This document shows positions 1 through 9,878 of a DNA stretch of 64,000 bases, piece by piece. Position 1 is the stretch's first letter, and every line of letters starts with the position of its first letter. The notes under the pieces were generated by a model. The model had not been told where the DNA came from and searched no databases. It saw only the letters and a program-made list of their open reading frames with translations. The stretch is from JBBQDZ01 sp038237515. GTDB lineage: Bacteria > Actinomycetota > Thermoleophilia > Gaiellales > Gaiellaceae. The stretch covers positions 1-64,000 of the forward strand of contig JBBRYP010000016.1 of assembly GCA_038237515.1 (NCBI GenBank), read 5' to 3'. Both the position numbers and the translations under genes were made by a program.

Positions 1-90
1 AGCCTCGTCATCGCGATCGAGCGTCACGCACTGCACACCACTCCCGAGACCCTCGACCACCAGGAGGTCGCCGAACTCGTTACCGTCTGA
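1..90 (+). CDS. 3' end of an unidentified gene (partial)
   Basis: The first 90 bases read open from the window edge to a TGA at 88-90 and would encode the last 29 residues of a protein ending ...HQEVAELVTV. I do not recognise the family. The +1 frame just past this stop stays open and protein-like (RLIVKQGPPPKFHDD), so the original gene may have continued and been broken by an indel near the stop. Nothing more can be said without the upstream sequence. Confidence 0.35.
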   Translation, partial: SLVIAIERHALHTTPETLDHQEVAELVTV

Positions 91-263
91 TCGTCAAGCA
101 GGGACCGCCGCCCAAGTTCCACGACGATCCGGACATCCTCGAGCAGCGCCGAACGCGAGGTAGGGGTTCGCGTAGGCCCCCGGAAGCCCCGGCTCAACCG
201 CGAACCTGCCTCGCAGGGGCTTGAGCTTCCTGTTCGCCCGATTGAGTGGACAGACGTTTAGCC

Positions 264-866
264 CTACTCAGACCCTTGAGCCCGAATACGCTCGAGTTCT
301 CGCTCGACCAGGCCGACCTGAAGCGACGGCGGGACTCGCGCCGGGTAGAGAACCGCGTGGAGACTGAGTCCGTCGATGAGGGCAAGAAGTCTCTCGGTGA
401 TTTCCTCGGCCGTTTCAGCAGTGGACACCTCGCCGGACTCCTGGGCGATGCGGAGAAGATCGAGCACCCGCTGATGCAGGACTGATGCTTCCTCGCGCTG
501 AATCGTTACGACCTCAGGCCGGCTGAGCGAACGAGCCCAGTAGCTGATTTCCAGGCTGGTCTCGAGAATCCGTTCCTCGTCGAGAGGCAGGTTGTCGAGG
601 ATGAGTTCGCGCAACGCAGCGAGTCCGTTGAGGTTCGCAAGCTTCTTGTCCCACCTGGCGAGGATCCTTTGGTGCGAAAGTTGGACCGCGGAAGTGAGGA
701 TGTCGGCCTTGTCCGCGAAGTAGTGGGCGAGGATGCCGGCTGAATATCCAGCCTCTTTCGCTATCCGCCGGATCGTCGAGCCTTCGAATCCGTCACGTTC
801 GATCACGCGCCAGACTGCAGCGATTACCTCCTCGCGACGTTTCTCGTGGTCGACGATCTTCGGCAA
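264..866 (-). CDS. TetR/AcrR family transcriptional regulator
   Basis: A 200-residue protein with an N-terminal TetR helix-turn-helix at about residues 20-56 (STIRRIAKEAGYSAGILAHY, then FADKADIL), followed by an all-helical ligand-binding half resembling BetI-type regulators. It starts with TTG at 866, eight bases after the stop of the cyclase gene, so it is the last gene of the catabolic operon and would be made together with it. The obvious target is the palindrome inside the operon promoter at 9886-9897, which would make it a substrate-responsive autoregulator; that link is inferred from context. The ligand is unknown. Family assignment is firm. Confidence 0.9.
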   Translation of the reverse strand: MPKIVDHEKRREEVIAAVWRVIERDGFEGSTIRRIAKEAGYSAGILAHYFADKADILTSAVQLSHQRILARWDKKLANLNGLAALRELILDNLPLDEERILETSLEISYWARSLSRPEVVTIQREEASVLHQRVLDLLRIAQESGEVSTAETAEEITERLLALIDGLSLHAVLYPARVPPSLQVGLVERELERIRAQGSE

Positions 867-874
867 CGCGACGC

Positions 875-1867
875 CTACTTGATGGCGATGGGGTTAACGG
901 GGGACCCGCTTGCGTTAGTGACGTTGAGCGGCGGCGCAGAGAGGAAGAACTCGTAAATGCCGTCCTCGGCGCAGGCGGAAGCGAGGTCGTCGAGCCACCA
1001 CAGTTCGCCTAATATGAGCCCGAGGTCGCGAAGGAATCGCACGTGTAGTGGGTAGATGACTTCAAAGGGTTCCTCGAACGGCTCAACCTCGGCGCCTACG
1101 TTGTCGACCGCAACCGCTGCCACGTCATGGTCGTGGATCCAGCTCACGGTGTTGCGCCCAAGTCCGGGAGCGCCTCGCTGCCAGAACTCTCGCTTATCAT
1201 CGAGCTCGTAGTACCAGGCGATGTGGCCTGTCCGCAGTAGGAGAATGTCCCCGGACTCAAGTTCCGTGTCCTGCGCTTGCAGAGCATTTTCGAGAGCGTC
1301 TGCGGTAACAACCCATCCGGGATCAAGTCGATTGACCCCTTGAGCGCGTGGAAGATCGAGAAGGACTCCTCGACCGATCAGCTTCTCTCTCAGGTGGTGA
1401 ATAGAGCCTCGCCGAGCGCCGCCGAAGCCCTCGACGGTCCCTGCCCAGAATCCGTTGTAGAGAGCGTCTCCCGATGCGCAGTGCGCGAGGCCGTCCCAGT
1501 GAGTGCTTCCCTGCAGGGGCATGAAGACGTAATCGTCAGAGGCCTGGAAGCCGGGGAACGTATCGTTCATCACGCTCCCGACGATGAAATCTGCACCCGA
1601 GTAGTGGTAGAGGTGCATGATATCGCTTCGGGCGGGATGAACCGGTCCGCCTTTCTCTAACGGCAGCGCGAGGCTGTACACGCGGCCGGTGCGGATCAAG
1701 GACGCAGCATGGCGCACGTGCGATTCGTCCATCAGGTTGGTCGTCCCGAGTTCGTCGAGGTCGCCCCAGCGTCCCCAGTTGTTGGGTTCCTCGCAGCACC
1801 GCGCGCCGATGATCTTTCCGTTGGGATCAACTTCGTAGGACGGCGGCGACCAGCCTCGCCGTGTCAT
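875..1867 (-). CDS. Cyclase family protein (metal-dependent amide/ester hydrolase)
   Basis: A 330-residue protein of the cyclase family that includes bacterial kynurenine formamidase. The metal-site motif is visible as GSTHWDGLAHC at about residues 120-130, the family's HxGTHxDxxxH with Ser for Gly. Family members open amide, ester or lactone bonds using Mn/Zn; a length of about 330 matches the plant/actinobacterial 'cyclase' branch rather than the roughly 210-residue KynB. The ATG overlaps the stop of the upstream kinase (ATGA, 1864-1867), so the two are translationally coupled. In this operon it probably hydrolyses an intermediate carrying a formyl-amide or lactone; substrate not determinable. 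Confidence 0.85.
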   Translation of the reverse strand: MTRRGWSPPSYEVDPNGKIIGARCCEEPNNWGRWGDLDELGTTNLMDESHVRHAASLIRTGRVYSLALPLEKGGPVHPARSDIMHLYHYSGADFIVGSVMNDTFPGFQASDDYVFMPLQGSTHWDGLAHCASGDALYNGFWAGTVEGFGGARRGSIHHLREKLIGRGVLLDLPRAQGVNRLDPGWVVTADALENALQAQDTELESGDILLLRTGHIAWYYELDDKREFWQRGAPGLGRNTVSWIHDHDVAAVAVDNVGAEVEPFEEPFEVIYPLHVRFLRDLGLILGELWWLDDLASACAEDGIYEFFLSAPPLNVTNASGSPVNPIAIK

Positions 1868-2862
1868 GCCTCTCCTGCCTGTTGAACGGGAGCGTTATCC
1901 ATGAACGCGATCGTACTAGGCAGGTTAGTGATTCCTGCGTCGGAGCCGAGCCCCTGGAGCGTGAGCGCCGCGGCCGCCGTTCCCAGCCTGGCGCACTGCT
2001 CGATCTCCCATCCGAACCAGAGCCCCATGATGACCCCTGCGCAGAAGGCATCTCCGCAGCCAGTTGAATCGACGACTGTGACCTCGTGAGCCGGGATCTG
2101 CTTAGGCAAGGTGCCATCGACGATCAGACAACCCTCCTCGCCCATCTTCAAGATCACACGGCGGGCTCCAAGCTCGTGAAATACAAGGGCTGCATCGAGA
2201 GCGTTGTCGCGTCCCGTTATCTGCCGCGCCTCATTGGCGTTCGGCATGAAGACATCAATATAGGGAAGGCAGGGAGCCAGGATCTCGAGGGTGTCCTCCC
2301 GCTTGACACCGAGGCAGTCCGCGGTGGTCGTGGCTCCGTGCTCCTTGGCGAACTGGAGCAGACGCACGCTTGGCTCGCCATCGAACGATCTCAGCGCAGA
2401 GATCCCGCCGAGGTGAACGAAGTTACAGCTGCCGAGCATGTGCCAGGGGACGTCGTCCGGGCCGAAGAGACCATTCGCTCCGACCACATGCCAGGCGGGT
2501 CTGTCGCCGCTGGGGTGGATTGGCAGTATCGTGGCGGAGGTTGGAGCTGCGTCCTTGCGGGCTAGGTGTTGCCCCGAAACCCCATTTCGCTCGAGCAGCA
2601 TCAGCAGGAACTCGCTGACCTCGTCTGTTCCGATAGCACCGATGGCGAGGACGTCGGCGCCGAGCCGAGCCAGATCTACGCTGGTCCCGCCGGCCGTGCC
2701 TGCCGCGGTCACGCGGATCTGCTCGATCAACTGAGACACTTGTCCGCGCGGCAGCCTCTCGATGGGGCGACCGAGAAGATCGAGGATGTAGACGCCGACG
2801 CAGGCTACTCTTGGAGCTCCCTTGTCGGCCATCACTGCTAGCGCTTCGTCTGCGGCGGTCAT
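1864..2862 (-). CDS. PfkB family carbohydrate kinase
   Basis: A 332-residue ribokinase-fold kinase. The C-terminal PfkB signature DSTGCGDAFCAG lies at about residues 265-276, with the catalytic base Asp in GD; Cys replaces the usual Ala in GAGD. The N-terminal glycine-rich substrate lid (GTAGGTSVDLARLGA) is present. A start at 2862 was chosen because it gives an ATGA overlap with the aldolase stop and starts right before the first beta strand; the open frame further upstream is low-complexity. Kinase plus class II aldolase next door is the usual arrangement for phosphorylating and then cleaving a sugar or sugar acid. Substrate unknown. Confidence 0.88.
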   Translation of the reverse strand: MTAADEALAVMADKGAPRVACVGVYILDLLGRPIERLPRGQVSQLIEQIRVTAAGTAGGTSVDLARLGADVLAIGAIGTDEVSEFLLMLLERNGVSGQHLARKDAAPTSATILPIHPSGDRPAWHVVGANGLFGPDDVPWHMLGSCNFVHLGGISALRSFDGEPSVRLLQFAKEHGATTTADCLGVKREDTLEILAPCLPYIDVFMPNANEARQITGRDNALDAALVFHELGARRVILKMGEEGCLIVDGTLPKQIPAHEVTVVDSTGCGDAFCAGVIMGLWFGWEIEQCARLGTAAAALTLQGLGSDAGITNLPSTIAFMDNAPVQQAGEA

Positions 2863-3509
2863 ACGGCGTTCGGCGGCTGCTGGTCGAGCGCGCGAGCGTG
2901 TTCCAGGACGGCTTCGAGGTTGCCTTCGGTGAGGAGCGTCGGCTCTCCGAATTGTCGGGCGTAGTAGTAGACCGAGCACAGCCACTCGAGTACGAGCGAG
3001 AGTTCAAGCGCCCGCTCGAGCGACTCCGCCACGGTGACCGCACCGTGGTTCCTCAGTAGCGCTCCCTGCCTGCCGTCGAGCGCCGCGACGATCGCTTGGG
3101 CGAGGTCGGTGCTGCCGAAGGTGGCATAGCGCGCGACCCGGAGTGGGCCTCCGAAGAAGGCAAGCGAATAGTGAATCGGAGGCAGTTCGGTGATCAGCGT
3201 CGAAAGGACTGTGGCGTACTTGGAGTGAGTGTGCACGACGGCCCTGACCTCGGGCATTGCTCGGTAGATGGCCAGATGGAAGGGGGTTTCAGACGATGGA
3301 CGTCTGTCGCCCTCGATCACAGCTCCCGTGGAATCGATCGCGACGCAGACCTCGGCCTGCATCTGTTCCAACCAAACGCGGCGAGGGGTCGTCAGCACAA
3401 CGTCTTCGATTCGCATGCTGAGGTTGCCAGCGGAGGCGACGACTAGCCGTTCCGCAGCGACTCGTCGGCACGCTTCTGCAAGCTGCTGTCGTTCGCTCTG
3501 AAACCTCAT
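2859..3509 (-). CDS. Class II aldolase/adducin family protein (FucA-like)
   Basis: A 216-residue class II aldolase related to L-fuculose-phosphate and ribulose-phosphate aldolases/epimerases. The zinc ligands are visible as H93 and H95 (VVHTHSKYA) and H155 (RNHGAV), and the catalytic Glu is E74 in SSETPFH. The ATG at 3509 is preferred over a longer frame because it starts one base after the stop of the upstream hydrolase. It most likely performs a retro-aldol cleavage or epimerisation on the product of the neighbouring PfkB kinase. The stop overlaps the kinase start by four bases. Confidence 0.87.
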   Translation of the reverse strand: MRFQSERQQLAEACRRVAAERLVVASAGNLSMRIEDVVLTTPRRVWLEQMQAEVCVAIDSTGAVIEGDRRPSSETPFHLAIYRAMPEVRAVVHTHSKYATVLSTLITELPPIHYSLAFFGGPLRVARYATFGSTDLAQAIVAALDGRQGALLRNHGAVTVAESLERALELSLVLEWLCSVYYYARQFGEPTLLTEGNLEAVLEHARALDQQPPNAV

Positions 3510-3510
3510 C

Positions 3511-5725
3511 TCAGCCGAACTCCTGAGACGACGAGCCACCGCCGTCGTCGCTCGCGATGAAGCGTTCGAGGACGTTGCGGGTCATGCGGGCTACGTCGTT
3601 GTCGAAATCGTTGAATGCCATCGCCCCCGCCCAGGCGATCGAGCCGACGGAGAAAACCGCGCCTCCGGCAGGGCGGCTGCAGTAGACGACGTCTGATCGA
3701 ACCTCTTCGTTTTGGTCGCCGTCCAGGCCGTCGACGAGCATTGGAACATCCTCGATCACTGGCTTGTAGTAGCGGCTGTGGGGAAGCGATGTGGCGACAA
3801 CGACTGCATCGGGCGGTGAGCCGAGGTCGGTGTCGTAGCGATCGAGTTCATCACCGGAGGCTCCATCCATTACGAGACCGGCGTCGCCGATGATTCCCTC
3901 ATCGGGGATCCCCTCGAAGATCCAAGAGACTTCCTGCTGGAAGCTCTCGGGCGTTCGCCTGTAGCCGGGTGCCTTTAGATCCCAGCCTTGACTCGCCATG
4001 CCGACCCCGAAGAGATTGTTTGGAGCTCTGCCGCGGTGACGCCAGAGGCCGCCGGGTTCTCCACTGGTGCTGTGGTGGGTCTCGCCCGGTTGGCTCTCCC
4101 ATGTCCGCGTCCCGGCATGACCTCGCCGACATTCGAGAATGTGCGGACGGTCTGAGTCGCGGCTAGTAACCCAGTAGAAGCCGTTCGCCCCGAGGTACAT
4201 GATCCGGCCGCCCTCTGCGACGAAGGAGTCGAGGGCATCGAGGATGGCGCTGCTGACGTACTCTGGATGGCTGCCCGTAATCAGAACGCGATAGCCACTG
4301 AGGAGTCCGACTCCCTCCTCGTCCAAGGCTCCATCTGTGAGGACGTCGTATTCTTGGTTCAGATGCTCTAACCAACTGGTCAGGTAGAGGTCTCCGCCCA
4401 AGTGTCTTGGTGCTTGCTGAACCGGGCTTCGGTAGTCGGCTCTGAAGTTGAAGATCGGTCGCAGTGCAGTGACGTAGCAGCGGCCCGAGCCGTCGCTGTG
4501 GACGTCGTAAAGGGAGCCTGATACCTCGGGTCTCGAGGCTGCCTGGTCGTCACGAACGCCGAGTGTGTAAGGACGCTCTGATAGGCCCGATCCCTGGTAG
4601 TCGATCCGCTCGCTCAAACGCGCATTTCCGTAGGCCTGGTAGGTGAAGGTTGGGGCGAGGAACGCGACGGCTGGTCTATGTGCTCGAGACTTCGGCGGGA
4701 GGACGAAGAACGGGACTCGGTCTTCCGCCTCGTTCCCACGCAGTCGTACTGCGTAGACCCCGCTGGGAAGGTCTCGTGGAAGCGCAATGTGGGCCGCTGG
4801 TGGCCAGCCTGCATCCTCGAGATCGTCCTCGTGGAAGTGAACGGCGTTCCACTGCTCCGGCGCGCGGCGGTAGTCGATGTCGGCTCCCCGCCAGTCGTGG
4901 CCGGTTACGGCGCGGGCGGGCGCATTGAACAGTTGAGCGTGATGGCCGTTTCCTGAGACGTCGACGGCGATGCTGCTTGCAACGTCCTTCGAGAAATCGA
5001 TCCGGAGCAGTTGTCGCTGGCCGACGGAGACCTGGAGGTCTCCGATCTTGCCGCTGAAGCACTCGTGCGCGAAAAGGCGCTGATCAGCGTCGCGCTCTAC
5101 GGCGGCGGCTCCCAGCACAAGATGCGGCGGGAGTCATGACGGTTGCCGTGTCATCGTCGAAGGTCGCGTTGGTCGTTGATGAACCTCGCCCGCCCTGAAG
5201 CGGCCGCTGTGTCTCATGGGTCAGATTGACTCTTCTATCCTGCGGAGAGACTGAGAAAGCCACATGGCACCAGGTGCCCCGCTCGAAGGGCCGCTCTCCG
5301 CGGCAAACCGGTTTTCCGTTTAGCCGGACCTCAAGGTGGTCGTCGGGCGCAAGAACGAGGGAGATTCCGTGCTCGCGTCCCCCGATTGCCAGGATCCCCT
5401 GGCCTGCGGCGTTGCTCAGGAGGGTCGGGAGCATCCACAGCTGGACGGTCACGACCTGGGCGATGCCGAGTTCGTCAAGTCCTTCGACGAGAGCAAAGGA
5501 GCCGGGGTGGGTGGTTTGCAGCTCGCCGGAGATGGTCGTCTGGGCGATGCAGGCGACCGTCTCCTCGAGCGGTAGAGCTGTCTTCACCCGTTCATCGGCG
5601 CTGCGAAGCCGAACCACATCAACTGTCACGGACGGCTCTGCAGAGTGCACGTGTACGGCGATCTGTTCACCGGGCCTGTACTCGAACCGGTCGCAGTAGC
5701 CGTAGAGGTCTGGACTGAACGTCAT
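3511..5725 (-). CDS. N,N-dimethylformamidase large-subunit-like hydrolase, frameshifted
   Basis: Two frames together make one protein of about 735 residues, close to the 762 of the N,N-dimethylformamidase beta subunit. The first frame (5725 to about 5130) gives the N-terminal part starting MTFSPDLYGYCDRFEYRPGE and a LamG-like sandwich; the second (about 5125 to 3511) gives the end of that sandwich (HECFSGKIGDLQV) and the catalytic-type domain with AFLAPTFTYQAYGN and LITGSHPEYVS. The frames join in the stretch 5105-5135, where a one-base indel would restore reading. Neither half is complete on its own. The start overlaps the permease stop (ATGA). The family hydrolyses amides; the real substrate here is unknown. 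The lesion may be an assembly error. Confidence 0.78.
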
Positions 5726-6795
5726 TCGCCGTGCGCGGAGAAGCGCAACCGGTCGCGGAGTTGATCGATATAGACGGCCCCAATGATCACGAGGCCCGTG
5801 GCGACCATCTGCCAGAACGGTTGGACGTTGGCGAGAATCAGGCCGGTGACGAGAACAGAGAGCAGGCAGACGCCGACGAACGTCCCAAAGATCGTTCCCG
5901 TTCCGCCAAAGAGGCTGGCGCCGCCGATCACGACTGCAGCGATCGAGTCGAGTTCGGTGCCCGTTCCGGCGTTCGTTTGCGCGACACCGAACCTCGAGAC
6001 GAGCATCAGCCCGGCGAAGGCTGAGAGCAGTCCGGAGATAGCGTAAATCCGGATCAGGTGCCAGTCCACGTTGATGCCGGCGCGGCGGGCTCCTTCACGG
6101 TTGGACCCCAAGGCGTAGGTTCGAAGGCCGAAGCGGGTTCGGGCGAGGATGACCCCGGATACGACGGTGAGCACCAGGCAGACGGCGACGAGTGTGGAGA
6201 TCCATCCGCCGAGAAGCCTGTTCCCGAAATGGGTGAAGGACAGGGGTATGTCCGAAACCTCCTGTCCGTTGTTGATCAGGTTGGTTGCTCCGTGCATCAC
6301 GCCGAGCATTCCGAGGGTGACGATGAACGGGGTCAGCTTCAGTTTCGTGATGATCAAGCCGTTGACGACACCGACCGCCAGACCGACCGCCAAAGCTACG
6401 CCTACGCTGGCGGTGATCGCGGTGGCGCTGCTCGAGCCTCTGCCGATCATCCCGTGCATGACTAATGCCCCGGTGATGCTCGCGAATCCGAGGGTGCCCG
6501 ACACCGACAGGTCAATGCCGCCCGAGATGATCGCGAAAGACTGCGCGAGCGCCAGCGGCAGAATTCCGGTCGCGTACACGCTGGTGGCTATCCAGTTGTC
6601 GCGGGTGTAGAAACTGCCGGCCGTGAAGGCAAACACAAGCAGCACAAGGCCGAGGGCGGCCACAGTCCAGTAGGACACGAGGCGTGCGACGAACTCGCGT
6701 GAGCCAAGGCGTCCGGGCAGCCCTGTCAGCCGCGCTACGCCTGTAGAAGCAGGAGATTCGCTCGTGACGTGCTCGGCATCGAGGCCGTCACTCAC
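5722..6795 (-). CDS. Sugar ABC transporter permease (RbsC/CUT2 type)
   Basis: A 357-residue, strongly hydrophobic protein with about 9-10 membrane segments. It carries the CUT2 permease signatures SGGIDLSVSG and VVIGGASLFGGTGT. A GTG at 6795 is taken as the start because it forms a GTGA overlap with the ATPase stop (6792-6795); the open frame upstream is out of character. It forms the membrane channel of the importer with the ATPase and the periplasmic binding protein. CUT2 systems import ribose, galactose, allose, rhamnose, erythritol and similar small polyols. Confidence 0.92.
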   Translation of the reverse strand: MSDGLDAEHVTSESPASTGVARLTGLPGRLGSREFVARLVSYWTVAALGLVLLVFAFTAGSFYTRDNWIATSVYATGILPLALAQSFAIISGGIDLSVSGTLGFASITGALVMHGMIGRGSSSATAITASVGVALAVGLAVGVVNGLIITKLKLTPFIVTLGMLGVMHGATNLINNGQEVSDIPLSFTHFGNRLLGGWISTLVAVCLVLTVVSGVILARTRFGLRTYALGSNREGARRAGINVDWHLIRIYAISGLLSAFAGLMLVSRFGVAQTNAGTGTELDSIAAVVIGGASLFGGTGTIFGTFVGVCLLSVLVTGLILANVQPFWQMVATGLVIIGAVYIDQLRDRLRFSAHGE

Positions 6796-7574
6796 GAGTG
6801 CTCCGCCAACGCCGCGCCTGTAATCCACTTCACGACCTGCTCGATGTCGTAGTCGCCGCGATAGAGCGTGGTGGCGATCCGACCTCGGTACAGCACCACG
6901 ACGCGGTCGCATAGCTCGAGCACCTGCGGCATGTTGTGGCTAATCAGGATGATCCCGACGCCTCGGCTTGCAACGTCCGTGATGAGACGCGCAACTTGCG
7001 CTTGCTGCTCTACGCCCAGAGCGGCGGTCGGCTCGTCGAGGATCAGCACCTTGGAGCTCCAGAGGACTGCGCGCGCGATCGCGATCGCCTGTCGTTGTCC
7101 GCCCGACAGCGCCCGGCAGGGAGTCTTGACAGATTGAATGCGAATCGAAAGCAGCTGAAGTTCTTCTTTGGAGCGCCGTTCCATGGCGCGCCGGTTGAGC
7201 CAGCCAAGCCAACGCCCGCCCTGTGTTGATATCTCACGGCCGAGGAAAATGTTCTCGGCGACGGTGAGATCTGGCGCGAGCGCCAAGTCTTGGAATACGA
7301 CCTCGATGCCGAGGTCACGCGCGTCGTGAGGGGACCGAAAGACTCGCCTCGTCCCCTCGACAAAGAGCTCGCCCTCCGAGGGGCTGATCGCTCCGCTCAA
7401 GATCCCGGCGAGGGTGGACTTGCCCGCGCCGTTGTCGCCCACGAGCCCGAGGACCTCGCCGGCGTTGAGCGAGAGGTGGACATCTTCGAGCGCGCGGATC
7501 GCGCCGTATTCCTTGTGGACTCGGTGCACCGCGAGCACTGGCTCGCGCTCAGTGGTTTGGGCGCCGTGCGTCAC
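6792..7574 (-). CDS. Sugar ABC transporter ATP-binding protein (single NBD)
   Basis: A 260-residue ABC ATPase. Walker A GDNGAGKST, signature LSGGQ and Walker B VLILDEPTA are all intact. Unlike RbsA, which has two fused ATPase domains in about 500 residues, this is a single domain, as in FrcA-type systems, so it should act as a homodimer. It starts with GTG at 7574, overlapping the aminotransferase stop (GTGA), and its own stop overlaps the permease start. It energises the importer encoded on both sides. Confidence 0.93.
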   Translation of the reverse strand: MTHGAQTTEREPVLAVHRVHKEYGAIRALEDVHLSLNAGEVLGLVGDNGAGKSTLAGILSGAISPSEGELFVEGTRRVFRSPHDARDLGIEVVFQDLALAPDLTVAENIFLGREISTQGGRWLGWLNRRAMERRSKEELQLLSIRIQSVKTPCRALSGGQRQAIAIARAVLWSSKVLILDEPTAALGVEQQAQVARLITDVASRGVGIILISHNMPQVLELCDRVVVLYRGRIATTLYRGDYDIEQVVKWITGAALAEHS

Positions 7575-8794
7575 GTCCCGTACCGTCGCGCCACATCCGC
7601 GAAGGCCTCGTTGGTGGCCTCGAGCGCCTGATCGATGTCCTTGTCAGTATGCGCCGCAGAAAGGAACCAGTTGTGGAAGGGGTGCAGGTAAACGCCGCGT
7701 GCTACGCACGCGCTCGTCCAGCAGTCGGCGCGGGCGCGGTCGATATCGCCGACGAAACTCATGAACGGAATCTGTGGCGGCCCGCTGATCGTTACCTTCA
7801 GCCCGTGGTCGTGCGCCTGAGCCGTCAGCCCCGCCTGAAGGCGGCCTCCGGCGGCGGCCATCCGCACGATGGCGTCCGCCTCCCGAACCTCACGCCACGT
7901 GGCGATGGCCGCAGCCATCGGAGCCCCGGCGAGCCAGAATGACCCCGTGGCCCGCACCCTCTGGGCGGCGTCGCGGAACGAGTCCGACCCGAGGACGACG
8001 GCGAGGGGATGACCATTGGCGACTGCCTTGCTCCAGGCGCTGAGATCAGGTCGGACGCCGATCGGTTCCCAACTGCCAGCGAGATCGATCCGCATCCCAC
8101 AACGAATCTCGTCAAGGATGAGGCTAGCGCCGGCCCGGTCGCAGGTGCGCCGCAGCTCCTGCGCGAAGGAAAGGTCGATGGGCTCCAGATCACGACGGAT
8201 GTCGTGCCTGAAGGGTGTAACAACGACCGCGGCGAGGTCGCTTCCGGCTTCACCGACGGCAGCCGCGAATGACTTGAGGTCGTTGTACTCGAAGTAGATG
8301 GTATTTGAGGTGTCCTCGGCAGGAATGCCGGGCAGATCCGCCGACGACCAGGCGCCAATGCCGTGGTAGGAGCCACGGGCGATCAAGAGCTTGCGCCTCC
8401 CCGTAGCAGCGCGCGCGACCGTGACGCACAAGGTCATGGCGTCGGTGCCGTTCTTGCAAAACATCGACCAGTCGGCGTGTGCGACGCTGTCGACGAGCAG
8501 TTCCGCCAGCTCGACCATTCGAGCGGTTGGCCCGTTGAACACGTCTCCCCGGATCATCTGAGTCTTCACTGCCTCATCCACCTTCGGATGGTGGTGTCCG
8601 AGAACCAAAGGACCCCAGGAGCACATGAAGTCGATGTACTCGTTGCCATCGACATCCCAAAGATGACTCCCGCGACCGTGAGAAAAGAACTGCGGGTAAC
8701 CGGGAGGGAGGTCGGCCACGTTCTTGTGGCCGTACATCCCTCCCGGAACCACTCGCGCCGCACGATTGCGAAGACCCACGTCCTCGCTCTGCAT
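7571..8794 (-). CDS. Class III aminotransferase (glutamate-1-semialdehyde aminomutase-like)
   Basis: A 407-residue PLP enzyme of fold type I. The PLP-binding Asp is D228 in LILDEIRCGMR and the Schiff-base Lys is K256 in LSAWSKAVANGHP. The start ATG at 8794 begins the conserved part (RNRAARVVPGGMYGH); upstream frame is low-complexity. It lies 31 bases after the binding-protein gene and overlaps the ATPase start. A housekeeping HemL role is unlikely inside a transport/catabolic operon; it more likely moves an amino group on or off the imported compound. Substrate unknown. Confidence 0.85.
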   Translation of the reverse strand: MQSEDVGLRNRAARVVPGGMYGHKNVADLPPGYPQFFSHGRGSHLWDVDGNEYIDFMCSWGPLVLGHHHPKVDEAVKTQMIRGDVFNGPTARMVELAELLVDSVAHADWSMFCKNGTDAMTLCVTVARAATGRRKLLIARGSYHGIGAWSSADLPGIPAEDTSNTIYFEYNDLKSFAAAVGEAGSDLAAVVVTPFRHDIRRDLEPIDLSFAQELRRTCDRAGASLILDEIRCGMRIDLAGSWEPIGVRPDLSAWSKAVANGHPLAVVLGSDSFRDAAQRVRATGSFWLAGAPMAAAIATWREVREADAIVRMAAAGGRLQAGLTAQAHDHGLKVTISGPPQIPFMSFVGDIDRARADCWTSACVARGVYLHPFHNWFLSAAHTDKDIDQALEATNEAFADVARRYGT

Positions 8795-8825
8795 CGCCGG
8801 CCCTGAGACGCTCAGCAACAACCCG

Positions 8826-9830
8826 CTACTTGGTCGCGTAGTAGTACTGCTTCCTTTGGTCGACGTTCTGAGCGTTGATGACGACGTCAGGCAGGTTGAC
8901 AACCGCCTTGACCTTGCTCTTCTTGCCCGTGAGGGCCCAGTAGGCATAGTCGATCGCGTACTTCGCCTCAAGCGCCGGCTGCTGCGCGATCGTCGCCTTG
9001 ATCACGCCGCTCTTGATCCCCTGGATCTCCTTGGGCCCAGCCTCGAACCCGACGAGGCTCACCCGCTTCTGAGCGTTGAGCCCCTGCAGCCCCGTCGCCG
9101 CGTACTCGGTCGCGAAGCTGTAGGTCGTGAAGATTCCAGCGAGGTCGTGGTATTTGTTCAGGTAGGTCTGGGTAATCGTCTGTGCCCGCGGGAAGTCCAA
9201 GCCGGTGAGTTGCTTGTCGACGACCTGGATGCCCGGATACTTGGCCTTGAGACGAGCGACAAATCCGTCCAGCCGATCAACAAGCACCTTGTCCGCGGTG
9301 TTCAGGTCAATCGTCGCGACCTTCCCCTTGCGCCCGATCAGCTTTGCCATCTGATCCGCAGCCAGCTGACCGCCGGCGAAGTTCGCCGACCCGATTCTGC
9401 TGAGCACCGGGTACGGCGATTTCGCGAGCGTGCCGTCGTAAGTGATGATCGGGATCTTCGCGTCGGCCCACTTCTGCAGCGGCGCGACGAATGCGGTCGG
9501 GTCGGCAGGTGCGATGGCAAGAGCGTCGGGGCGTTTCGCAAGCAACGCGTCCACGACCGGGATCTGGGCCTGCGCCGAGAACTGGTTCGGCCCGGCGTAG
9601 AGGAGCTTCACGCCCAGTTTCTTGGCCTCGGCAGCCGCTCCCTCGTGAGCCTTCCGGTAGAAGGCATCGTTCACATTCGCCACGACAAACGCAATCGTGA
9701 GCTGCTTCTTCTTAGCGGCATGCGCCGATGGACGCGCGCCCGCCCCAGCGACAAGCACCGTCGCGGTAACTACTGCCGCAGCAGCGAGCGGTGCGGCGAC
9801 GCGAAGCCACTTCAGGTGCCGGATACTCAT
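8826..9830 (-). CDS. Periplasmic sugar-binding protein of ABC transporter
   Basis: A 334-residue secreted binding protein of the RbsB-like family (periplasmic binding protein fold I). A Sec signal is visible at residues 1-40 (hydrophobic AAAVVTATVLVAGA core, cleavage near AHA-AKKK). The mature part begins LTIAFVVANVNDAFYRK and has the usual DALAIAPADPTAFV and hinge segments. The start is ATG 9830 because AAAGGAGGT lies 8 bases before it; the GTG three codons upstream sits on top of that site. It is the first gene of the operon, 40-odd bases after the predicted promoter, and would decide what is imported. Confidence 0.93.
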   Translation of the reverse strand: MSIRHLKWLRVAAPLAAAAVVTATVLVAGAGARPSAHAAKKKQLTIAFVVANVNDAFYRKAHEGAAAEAKKLGVKLLYAGPNQFSAQAQIPVVDALLAKRPDALAIAPADPTAFVAPLQKWADAKIPIITYDGTLAKSPYPVLSRIGSANFAGGQLAADQMAKLIGRKGKVATIDLNTADKVLVDRLDGFVARLKAKYPGIQVVDKQLTGLDFPRAQTITQTYLNKYHDLAGIFTTYSFATEYAATGLQGLNAQKRVSLVGFEAGPKEIQGIKSGVIKATIAQQPALEAKYAIDYAYWALTGKKSKVKAVVNLPDVVINAQNVDQRKQYYYATK

Positions 9831-9878
9831 CTGTGCCACCTCCTTTAAGACGGCTCATTGCCCTCAATGGGCTCAGGG

